A DNA stretch of 12,568 nucleotides from Dehalococcoidales bacterium (GTDB taxonomy: Bacteria; Chloroflexota; Dehalococcoidia; Dehalococcoidales; UBA5627): NCBI GenBank assembly GCA_028706995.1, contig JAQTVR010000023.1, positions 1-12,568 of the forward strand, given 5' to 3'. Positions 7,175 to 12,568 of the stretch are shown one piece after another; within the stretch, counting starts at the first letter, position 1; each line of letters begins with the position of its first letter. Below the pieces are notes generated by a model. The model ran no database searches. It was not told the DNA's origin and saw only the letters and a program-made list of their open reading frames with translations. The position numbers were made by a program, and so were the translations under genes.

Positions 7175-8320
7175 TTAAATTCCGAAATACCCATCCCTCC
7201 AATACGTTCCACCAAATAAAACAGATACGTAAGGAGGATAATCAAACGTAATGAAATTTAGATAAAATGAACCCAACGCAAACAAAAATAATAATACGGC
7301 AATCCCTACCCTCTGATTAGGCTTAAATAACAATAATAAAGAAGCGATTATCACCGGCTCCCCCACACCTAACAACGCTCCACAGCGCGATGAAAATAGC
7401 GCAAGATCATTGAAAATAAACCTCCACATAGTCGAAGCACAATAAAAAACAAATAAAACATCAAAATATTTTAGCTGTTTAGACAGAAAATCTCGATATC
7501 TCATTGCCAACAGGCAAATTGCTAGTTGCTTTAACATTGTTGGCCTCAGAACACCTGATACGTAGCCAAATTTTTCGTTTCCAAGATAACTCAATCCATT
7601 ATCAACTAAAACACTGATACCACTAAACTTCATGAAGTAGCTGAACAACCAATTAGCAAAAGGGGCAAAAAAACCTAAAATGAAAAATAATAACAAAGAA
7701 AAGAATAATGTCTTTTTTGAAGGTTTCAATTGATACAATAGATAACCGAATAAAACAGAAATCGAAGAAATATGAAAAAGGCACGCGACAAAAATTGTAA
7801 TAAAAAATACTATTCTTCTCTTATCAGCAAGATAAGATAACCCAAATAAAATTATCGCCATCGCAATGCCCATTCTTATTGCTATCATTGTCCCACCAAA
7901 ATAATAGCCTGAATAGAAGAAAACAACCGAAAGAATAAAATATGGGGAATATTTTTTATAAGCGTATAAATTTAATGATACGGTAATAAAAGCGAATGAA
8001 AAAAACATAATAAGCGGATTGTCGGAAAAACATTTGAGGATTGAGTTAAAAAAAACAAAAAGATATTCCATTCTAAACTGCACAAATGTATTCCCCAACA
8101 GAAACGCTGGCAATGGGGGTATCATATCATAAACCCACACATATCCTTCCTGATCGCTCCATCCAATCCGCGTGCCAGCAAAAAGCGACAGGATAAGAAC
8201 GAGAAAACAATACAATATTAGTTTTGTTCTCCCGTTGTTTTTCCGAAAATCAAAAAATAATGATAAACAAATAAGAAAAAACAAAAGAAAATAATATATA
8301 TATTGGCCTTTCGTAATCAT
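7175..8320 (-). CDS. EpsG-family polytopic membrane protein, probable repeat-unit polymerase (Wzy-like)
   Basis: A very hydrophobic protein of 381 residues with roughly ten or more membrane segments. Diagnostic stretches of the EpsG family are GTRIGWSDQEGY (residues ~49-60, the loop after TM2), MIAIRMGIAMAI (~145-156) and CLFHISSI (~180-187). Members polymerise exported oligosaccharide units at the periplasmic side of the inner membrane. It is the only such candidate in the Wzx-GT-Wzy module. The start overlaps the stop of the upstream glycosyltransferase (ATGA, 8317-8320), and AAGGG lies about 10 nt upstream. The gene is extremely AT-rich (two 60-base lines counted by hand have about 20 % GC), as is usual for Wzy genes. 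Polymerase function is inferred from family and context; wzy genes diverge strongly, so no gene name is given. Confidence 0.85.
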   Translation of the reverse strand: MITKGQYIYYFLLFFLICLSLFFDFRKNNGRTKLILYCFLVLILSLFAGTRIGWSDQEGYVWVYDMIPPLPAFLLGNTFVQFRMEYLFVFFNSILKCFSDNPLIMFFSFAFITVSLNLYAYKKYSPYFILSVVFFYSGYYFGGTMIAIRMGIAMAIILFGLSYLADKRRIVFFITIFVACLFHISSISVLFGYLLYQLKPSKKTLFFSLLLFFILGFFAPFANWLFSYFMKFSGISVLVDNGLSYLGNEKFGYVSGVLRPTMLKQLAICLLAMRYRDFLSKQLKYFDVLFVFYCASTMWRFIFNDLALFSSRCGALLGVGEPVIIASLLLLFKPNQRVGIAVLLFLFALGSFYLNFITFDYPPYVSVLFGGTYWRDGYFGI

Positions 8321-9474
8321 ATTTGATATCCCTTATCGCAATAAAAAGACAACAATCTCTTCACATTCGTTTTTAGTTCATAATCTGAATTTCGATAATG
8401 AGACAAAACGATCTCAGAATCTTTCAACTTTGGTCGAGAGAGAAATTCTTCAATCCTGCTCGCCCAAACATCCAAGGGTTCCTCTAGGCTTAACAAAGCA
8501 ACGCGCTTATTATCCAAGACAACTTCCTTGGATAAATTATCTGATCCCACGCAATAGCAACCAGCCAACTGGGCCTCAATAAACGCTAATGGCAGGCCTT
8601 CCCATAAAGAAGGGAACAAAAAGACATCAATAACTGATCTTAAAAGATCCGGCACATCCCGCCTAATACCTAAGAAAAAAACTCTATCAGATATACCTAA
8701 GAGCGCAACTTTCTCTTCAATAGCTTCCTCTAAAATGCCATTTCCAGCTAATAGCAGAAAAACATTATTGCCACGATTCAAAAGCTTATTAAAAATATCT
8801 ATAAGGAAGTGGTGATTTTTGAGTTGATCAAACCTTCCAACATGACCTATCACCTTGGCTCCGACAGGAATTCCAAGTGATCTTGCTGAAGATAAATCGT
8901 TAAGGGTATCAAAACGGCTAAAATCTATACCACAAGGTAATATCGACCACCTTTTATCCCTCTTCCAATTTAAACCGAATTGATCCTCTGCCGCAATCGA
9001 GCTGACGCCAATACCGCATGTCGCAAATAATCGAATAAATATTTTCATTAACCCAATATAACATTGCCTTAAAAAACCGCTTGGTTTCTCTTTAACTCTT
9101 GTATCAATATGGGAATGAGCGATTCGGATAGGGATTCCAAGAAGAAAACCGCTAAATAAAATAACTCCGTTAAAATAATGCACGTGGGAATGGAGCACAC
9201 CATACGGTCCATTTTCATGTACAACTTTCCTTAAATCACAATAAATTGAAAGAATAGATGGCCGAACGCTTTTTGTTTTAAAAATTCTGCATCCCAACTT
9301 GAAGACTTCATTTTCAAGAGTGGCCTCTTTAGGAGAAATCGCAAAAAAATCAAATTGATAATCAGTCCTGGAAAGATTTCTTGCTACATTTAATAGCCAT
9401 GTCTCAACACCTCCCACGTTAAATCCCCCGATAACATGCAGAACCTTAATTGGTCTCTTTTTTTCGTCTTTCAT
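8317..9474 (-). CDS. GT4-family glycosyltransferase (EpsF-like)
   Basis: A 385-residue GT-B glycosyltransferase. It begins MKDEKKRPIKVLHVIGGFNVGG-type with the conserved GGVE (residues ~21-24), then LHSHVHYFNG (~94-103) and AHSHIDT in the acceptor domain. The donor domain has VIGHVGRFDQLKNHHFLI (~208-225) and the E-x7-E motif EGLPLAFIE (E292, E300). EpsF/TuaC-like enzymes have the same HSH block. The frame runs up to 9516, but the ATG at 9474 has AGGAG 8 nt upstream and lies one base after the flippase stop, so it is the better start. The protein probably adds one sugar to the lipid-linked repeat unit. It sits between flippase and polymerase in a tightly packed AT-rich trio. Confidence 0.93.
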   Translation of the reverse strand: MKDEKKRPIKVLHVIGGFNVGGVETWLLNVARNLSRTDYQFDFFAISPKEATLENEVFKLGCRIFKTKSVRPSILSIYCDLRKVVHENGPYGVLHSHVHYFNGVILFSGFLLGIPIRIAHSHIDTRVKEKPSGFLRQCYIGLMKIFIRLFATCGIGVSSIAAEDQFGLNWKRDKRWSILPCGIDFSRFDTLNDLSSARSLGIPVGAKVIGHVGRFDQLKNHHFLIDIFNKLLNRGNNVFLLLAGNGILEEAIEEKVALLGISDRVFFLGIRRDVPDLLRSVIDVFLFPSLWEGLPLAFIEAQLAGCYCVGSDNLSKEVVLDNKRVALLSLEEPLDVWASRIEEFLSRPKLKDSEIVLSHYRNSDYELKTNVKRLLSFYCDKGYQI

Positions 9475-9475
9475 A

Positions 9476-10735
9476 CTAATTACTCCTGAAGGCTCGTCTA
9501 ACGATAAAAACACCACCTACAATCTGAGTCAAGGCTGATACAATGAGCGCCGTGGCCGCGCCATATAATTTAAAATACGGGATTAAAAAAAACGCAATAG
9601 AAAATGTAAACACAAAAACCGTCAAGAAAAGTGGAACCTGCAAATTAAATTGCCTCGCGGCTGTCATTGCATAACCAAGCGCAGATGCAATTCCAGAAAG
9701 TGTGGCAGATATCATTAAAACTATGAAAAGATTTGAATACCTAGCATATTCTTGCGTATAGATAATTGCTAATATTTTCTCACCACCGATAGAAATAATT
9801 AACACTCCCAATAAACCAATCGCGAGGTTAATGAAAATCATTTTTTTAAGAAGCTCCCTGAATGCCGGTATATCATTATCTGCAAAATGCCGCGCCATCC
9901 TCGGCACCACTGCCTGTCCCAATGCCTGTATAAACATATTAACAACGACTGTGGTATATGCCAACGCGGCAAAAATACCAAGATCTCTTGAGCCAAGATA
10001 TTTCGCAATTGCATAATTAGGTATATTTGCATTCAACGAAATAATCCCCATCACAATCCCCAATGGAAAGGCAAGAACGATAATGCGAAAAAGGATTATT
10101 CGGCGATCGAGGAATGAAAAAAACGACAACTTAGCCAATGAATAATGAGAAATGCCTTCCACTGTCTCTAATAAACGTCGACCCATCTGCCAATCATAAA
10201 GAGCCAGCACCACCATCCATGCGCACAAAAGACCAAACAACGACCAGGGGAGACTTAATGAGAAATAAAATACAGAGCCTAAAACTGCGACGGAAAGTAC
10301 CCCTTTGATAATCATAGATTTTGCAATAATAGACATCTTCTCGTTTTGTTGAAATAAACCATAAAAGACATCGCTTAAAGACTCAACCGATTTGGCCAAA
10401 GCAAGAACAAGTGTTGCCAAAAACACGATTTTTTCAAAATGCCCTACACAAAGAATTAACAAAACTATGAAGAATGCTACGACCGTTGAAGCAATCCTTA
10501 CGGCCATATAATCAGAAAAAAAATATTCTTTTTTTGCGTCAGTCGCCTGGACTCCACGCAATTGCATGTTCGTGATCATGATCACAGGCGTAATGATCGC
10601 GGAAGCCAGAGCAAACTGCCCTACGACTTGCGGACTACCGAGCTTAGCAAGAACAACCAACATTCCCCATTGACAACCTGCATAAATCGCATTGCCGATT
10701 AGAGTCCAAGAGAAGTTTTTTTTCAAAGAGGTCAT
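9476..10735 (-). CDS. Wzx-type oligosaccharide flippase (MOP superfamily)
   Basis: A polytopic membrane protein of 419 residues with about 12 hydrophobic segments, the normal size for polysaccharide flippases. The N-terminal block KLGSPQVVGQFALASAII (residues ~31-48) and MQLRGVQATDA (~57-67) are typical of the Polysacc_synt branch of the MOP superfamily. Other typical segments are the LGSRDLGIFAALAY loop in the second half and RMARHFADND after it. It moves undecaprenyl-linked repeat units from the cytoplasmic to the periplasmic leaflet. There is no strong Shine-Dalgarno close to the ATG (GAGG lies about 16 nt upstream). It is the first large gene after the HTH gene, separated by 119 nt, and ends one base before the next start. 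Confidence 0.92.
   Translation of the reverse strand: MTSLKKNFSWTLIGNAIYAGCQWGMLVVLAKLGSPQVVGQFALASAIITPVIMITNMQLRGVQATDAKKEYFFSDYMAVRIASTVVAFFIVLLILCVGHFEKIVFLATLVLALAKSVESLSDVFYGLFQQNEKMSIIAKSMIIKGVLSVAVLGSVFYFSLSLPWSLFGLLCAWMVVLALYDWQMGRRLLETVEGISHYSLAKLSFFSFLDRRIILFRIIVLAFPLGIVMGIISLNANIPNYAIAKYLGSRDLGIFAALAYTTVVVNMFIQALGQAVVPRMARHFADNDIPAFRELLKKMIFINLAIGLLGVLIISIGGEKILAIIYTQEYARYSNLFIVLMISATLSGIASALGYAMTAARQFNLQVPLFLTVFVFTFSIAFFLIPYFKLYGAATALIVSALTQIVGGVFIVRRAFRSN
9483..9487 (-). promoter_or_regulatory. Shine-Dalgarno that fixes the EpsF-like glycosyltransferase start
   Basis: AGGAG on the minus strand lies 8 nt before the ATG at 9474, inside the end of the flippase gene. It supports a start 14 codons downstream of the longest frame. 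Confidence 0.7.
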
Positions 10736-10854
10736 TTTGTCTTTTGGTTTCCTCAGCTACCACCCAATCTGATTATCCACCCCATACGTCAACATCGCTC
10801 GCTTCGCTCCACATGAATCCCGGCCATACACAAACAAAATCTGACAGTGCCTTT
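10736..10854. other. Non-coding gap between HTH gene and flippase
   Basis: No gene is seen in these 119 nt. The minus strand has a short weak stem (GCCT...AGGC) immediately after the HTH stop and a GC-rich GAGCGAAGCGAGC stretch in the middle. There is no hairpin plus T-run, so the HTH gene and the cluster are probably read together. Confidence 0.5.
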
Positions 10855-11037
10855 TTATAGGCCTTTATAGCGACGACGGATATACTTGTCTATCTCTTGC
10901 GCAGGAATACGGTAGCCGCCGCGGCGGCCCTCTTTATAAGCGGCGATCCTCTTGTCCCTAATCAGGGAACGCAGATACTCTTCACTGACCCGCAGGATAT
11001 TGGCGGCCTCTTTTGTCAAAAGCAGTTTCTTTTCCAT
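10855..11037 (-). CDS. Small winged-HTH DNA-binding protein (MerR/BldC or excisionase-like)
   Basis: A 60-residue basic protein that is essentially only a DNA-binding domain. Residues ~7-29 (LTKEAANILRVSEEYLRSLI and following) form the helix-turn-helix, and ~33-54 (KEGRRGGYRIPAQEIDKYI) form the wing with the RGGYRI strand typical of HTH_17/BldC-like and excisionase-type proteins. It has no integrase or other phage gene beside it, so a transcription factor is likelier than a phage excisionase. It is the first gene behind a strong promoter and a long palindrome and lies directly ahead of the polysaccharide cluster, so a role as local regulator is the natural inference. The ATG at 11037 has no Shine-Dalgarno in the C- and A-rich 15 bases before it, so it may be weakly translated or controlled through the leader. 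Confidence 0.85.
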   Translation of the reverse strand: MEKKLLLTKEAANILRVSEEYLRSLIRDKRIAAYKEGRRGGYRIPAQEIDKYIRRRYKGL

Positions 11038-11053
11038 ATTTTGTGGGGGCTAG

Positions 11054-11083
11054 TCCCGTTAGAGAACGAGTTCTCTAACGGGA
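11054..11083. repeat. 30-bp near-perfect inverted repeat (operator or RNA hairpin) in the HTH leader
   Basis: The arms CCCGTTAGAGAAC and GTTCTCTAACGGG are exact inverted copies around a 2-nt centre (11055-11082), extended by one more A-T pair on the outside. It lies between the predicted transcription start (about 11124) and the HTH start codon (11037). It is not followed by a T-run on either strand, so it is not an ordinary intrinsic terminator. It could be an operator for a dimeric regulator, an RNA hairpin that controls translation, or a copy of a dispersed REP-like element. No second copy was seen in the window. Confidence 0.85.
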
Positions 11084-11130
11084 TACATGCTGTTTAACAT
11101 GGTTTATCACAATCAAAAACAAGGGAAAAA

Positions 11131-11158
11131 AGTATAACATATCTTCTTCAAACGTCAA
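11131..11158 (-). promoter_or_regulatory. Sigma70-type promoter for the HTH gene and probably the whole cluster
   Basis: On the minus strand TTGACG (11153-11158) and TATACT (11131-11136) each match the -35 and -10 consensus at five of six positions, with a 16-nt spacer. The start of transcription would be near 11124, giving a leader of about 87 nt that contains the palindrome. The promoter sits in the only long gap between the ligase/TPR pair and the cluster. Confidence 0.75.
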
Positions 11159-11179
11159 GGTTTGGGTTTTAAAATAGTT

Positions 11180-11536
11180 TTAATAAGTATGACTCGTGAA
11201 GACTGCCGATAATGGCGCGTAGGTAGCGTAAACCTCTTGATACGCCTTGCTGAAAGACTTAAGCTCAACCGCCTGTTTGATCTGGGAGAGGACGAGACGA
11301 AGAGTAAAATAATCGGGAGTCGGGTTTTTTCTGGCAAGGTCCAAGGCATAACCCATATGATATGCTGCATTCGATGGTTCAGTTTCTATGGCTTTTTCAA
11401 AAAGACCCTTTTTATAATAGTATTCCGAATCCAGCGGATTCAGAATGCTCGACTCATAGTGGCTCGCCGCCAAAAGGAGCAGGAGATAGCCGCAGTAAAC
11501 TATACTTAGAATAAGTATGACGATCTTGGTCTTCAT
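11180..11536 (-). CDS. Small membrane-anchored TPR-like protein paired with the O-antigen ligase
   Basis: A 118-residue protein. Residues ~4-24 form one hydrophobic segment (IVILILSIVYCGYLLLLLA), with the rest probably periplasmic. The C-terminal part looks like one or two degenerate tetratricopeptide repeats: YYYKKGLFEKAIETEPSNAAYHMGYALDLARK (starting ~39) and a second helical pair with QIKQAVELKS (~85-94). The start lies 4 nt after the ligase stop, and AGG from the ligase stop region serves as a ribosome binding site 8 nt away, so the two are coupled. O-antigen ligase family proteins often carry TPR repeats at their C-terminus or have a TPR protein beside them, possibly to help assembly or acceptor binding. 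The tail ending SAVFTSHTY is short, so truncation is possible. No specific function can be claimed. Confidence 0.75.
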   Translation of the reverse strand: MKTKIVILILSIVYCGYLLLLLAASHYESSILNPLDSEYYYKKGLFEKAIETEPSNAAYHMGYALDLARKNPTPDYFTLRLVLSQIKQAVELKSFSKAYQEVYATYAPLSAVFTSHTY

Positions 11537-11540
11537 AAGC

Positions 11541-12568
11541 TTACCTTAATCTACGCAGGGCCGACGCATACAATCGAACAAAATATATCAAAAATGCTAC
11601 AACGAAAAGCATGCCAACAATGCCTGTTTCAGACACAAGCTGAAGATAATCGCAGTGCGCATAGAGCAAAGTTTTTCCTCCCCATTCATGGGTGCGGTAT
11701 TTGGGAAAGATGCTCTGGAACGTCCCAAAGCCCGTGCCGGTTACAGGAAAGTCCCTGACGATGCTCTTGGTATCTTGCCACATTTCAGGCCTCATCTCGC
11801 TCAAAACCGAAGATTCGCGGATAACGGAACGGGCGACGCTGTTCAGTTCATGAAATCTCTCAAATGTCTCGTCAGGGCCGATCCAGAAGATGACAATCCC
11901 GCTCAAGAGCACGATCAGGACAAAAAAGAACATAAGTCTTCCCCGGCGGCTTTTCCTGGTCCGGATAATGATCAGAAAATAAAAGACAGAGGCCGCCATG
12001 ACGAAGCTGAGGATCCCGCCGCGGCTTGAAGAATAGAATATAGAGCCGATCATCACCGCCGCGCAGAAGAACTGGCGCATGGCGCTGCTGGCCTCCTGCG
12101 AGGAAAACCACATCAGCTTATTCTTTGCGCCCTTGATCCTGAAAAACGACGAATACCGCACCTTGGCCATAAAAGACGCCAAAGCCAGGCTTGAACACAT
12201 GCCCATAAAACCGGCATAATGGTCATAATTGACATAAGGCCCGAAATGAGAGCCGTCTTTTTCTATCAGCCAGTAGATCTTTGAACTACCGCTTAATTTA
12301 TGCGCAATACCGAACAAGGCAATGGCAAAACCGATATAGATAATGGCATTGGCCACCTTTTGGATAAAAACAAAATCAACCCCCTCTTCTCTATCCATCG
12401 CAACTGCCAACCCCAATAAGACCGTAAAATAAAGCGCATTAGCTGTAATGTGCAGGTTAAAATCGACCAGGCTGTGCAGGAGGATCGCCAAGATCCCCGT
12501 CAGGCAGCCGAGCTTCAAGTAAACCAGCGTGTTATGCTCCAGGTCGGTCAACTTGCGGTTGTCGCCAT
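11541..12568 (-). CDS. O-antigen ligase / Wzy_C-family membrane protein, C-terminal part, with unusual module order
   Basis: The frame is open to the window edge (341 complete visible codons) and has no start inside; a TTG at 12551 is merely in frame. Wzy_C-family signatures, counted from the first full codon, are FGPYVNYDHYAGF (~108-120), SSSRGG (~179-184), GTGFGTFQSIFPKYR (~277-291) and AHCDYLQLVSETG (~303-315). The family makes or attaches polysaccharide chains at the periplasmic face of the inner membrane (WaaL ligase or Wzy polymerase). Unexpectedly, the segment LLHSLVDFNLHITANALYF (~29-47), which normally follows the DYLQL motif near the C-terminus, here stands in front of the rest, and the protein ends soon after DYLQL. 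This suggests a tandem or permuted arrangement. The coding DNA is richer in GC than the cluster downstream. The family is secure; ligase versus polymerase is open. Confidence 0.88.
   Translation of the reverse strand, partial: GDNRKLTDLEHNTLVYLKLGCLTGILAILLHSLVDFNLHITANALYFTVLLGLAVAMDREEGVDFVFIQKVANAIIYIGFAIALFGIAHKLSGSSKIYWLIEKDGSHFGPYVNYDHYAGFMGMCSSLALASFMAKVRYSSFFRIKGAKNKLMWFSSQEASSAMRQFFCAAVMIGSIFYSSSRGGILSFVMAASVFYFLIIIRTRKSRRGRLMFFFVLIVLLSGIVIFWIGPDETFERFHELNSVARSVIRESSVLSEMRPEMWQDTKSIVRDFPVTGTGFGTFQSIFPKYRTHEWGGKTLLYAHCDYLQLVSETGIVGMLFVVAFLIYFVRLYASALRRLR

Noticed and set aside
10787..10792. TTGACG on the minus strand as a second promoter in front of the flippase
   Set aside because: No acceptable -10 hexamer lies 16-18 nt downstream; the nearest GATAAT is only about 9 nt away.
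10855..11037. Prophage or integrative-element excisionase
   Set aside because: No integrase, attachment-site pair or phage gene is visible, and the position at the head of a polysaccharide operon fits a regulator better.
11054..11083. Palindrome as a rho-independent terminator
   Set aside because: Neither strand has a run of T after the stem, and it lies downstream of a good promoter and before the HTH start.
11038..11124. JUMPstart/ops antitermination element in the leader
   Set aside because: No GGCGGTAG-type ops core is found on the minus strand of the leader.
1..12568. CRISPR array, tRNA, rRNA or insertion sequence
   Set aside because: No regularly spaced repeats, tRNA-like structures, rRNA stretches or transposase frames were seen on either strand.

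Overview
This window holds most of a surface-polysaccharide (O-antigen or capsule type) biosynthesis locus from a Gram-negative-type bacterium. All supportable genes are on the minus strand, so transcription runs from high to low coordinates. The gene set (lipid-carrier phosphoglycosyl transferase, Wzx-type flippase, EpsG-type and Wzy_C-type polymerase/ligase proteins, three GT4 glycosyltransferases) is the standard undecaprenyl-phosphate, Wzx/Wzy-like assembly line. The style (modest GC, a small MerR/BldC-like HTH gene at the head, an O-antigen-ligase family protein followed by a short TPR protein) is compatible with an uncultured lineage such as Candidatus Omnitrophota. That assignment is a guess; no marker gene is present to prove it.

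Layout in transcription order. (i) 12568-11180: an O-antigen ligase family protein, cut by the window edge, and a small membrane-anchored TPR-like protein. This part is fairly GC-rich. (ii) 11179-10855: a clear sigma70-type promoter, a near-perfect 14-bp-arm palindrome in the leader, and a 60-residue winged-HTH protein, which look like the control region of the downstream cluster. (iii) 10735-7175: Wzx flippase, GT4 glycosyltransferase and EpsG-like polymerase, packed with a 1-nt gap and a 4-nt overlap, in very AT-rich DNA. (iv) 7077-4685: two GT4 glycosyltransferases coupled by an ATGA overlap and clearly richer in GC than the polymerase gene. (v) 4601-2449: an ATP-grasp ligase and a FemAB/GNAT-like acyltransferase. 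(vi) 2452-1: a PglC/WbaP-type phosphoglycosyl transferase, a DegT-family sugar aminotransferase and the N-terminal part of a WbpM/PglF/CapD-type dehydratase, all overlapping by a few bases and rising in GC towards the edge.

How they may work together (inference from families): the WbpM-like dehydratase and the aminotransferase make a UDP-4-amino-sugar. The acyltransferase and/or ATP-grasp ligase decorate an amino group with an acyl or aminoacyl substituent. The phosphoglycosyl transferase loads the first sugar onto undecaprenyl phosphate. The three GT4 enzymes extend the repeat unit, Wzx flips it, and the EpsG-like protein polymerises it. The Wzy_C-like protein at the head could ligate or polymerise a related glycan.

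Points worth a second look are the apparently permuted module order of the O-antigen ligase fragment, the promoter/palindrome/HTH control cassette, an in-frame TAG and a possible repeat scar just before the ATP-grasp gene, the unusual acyltransferase plus ATP-grasp pair, and the strong base-composition mosaic.
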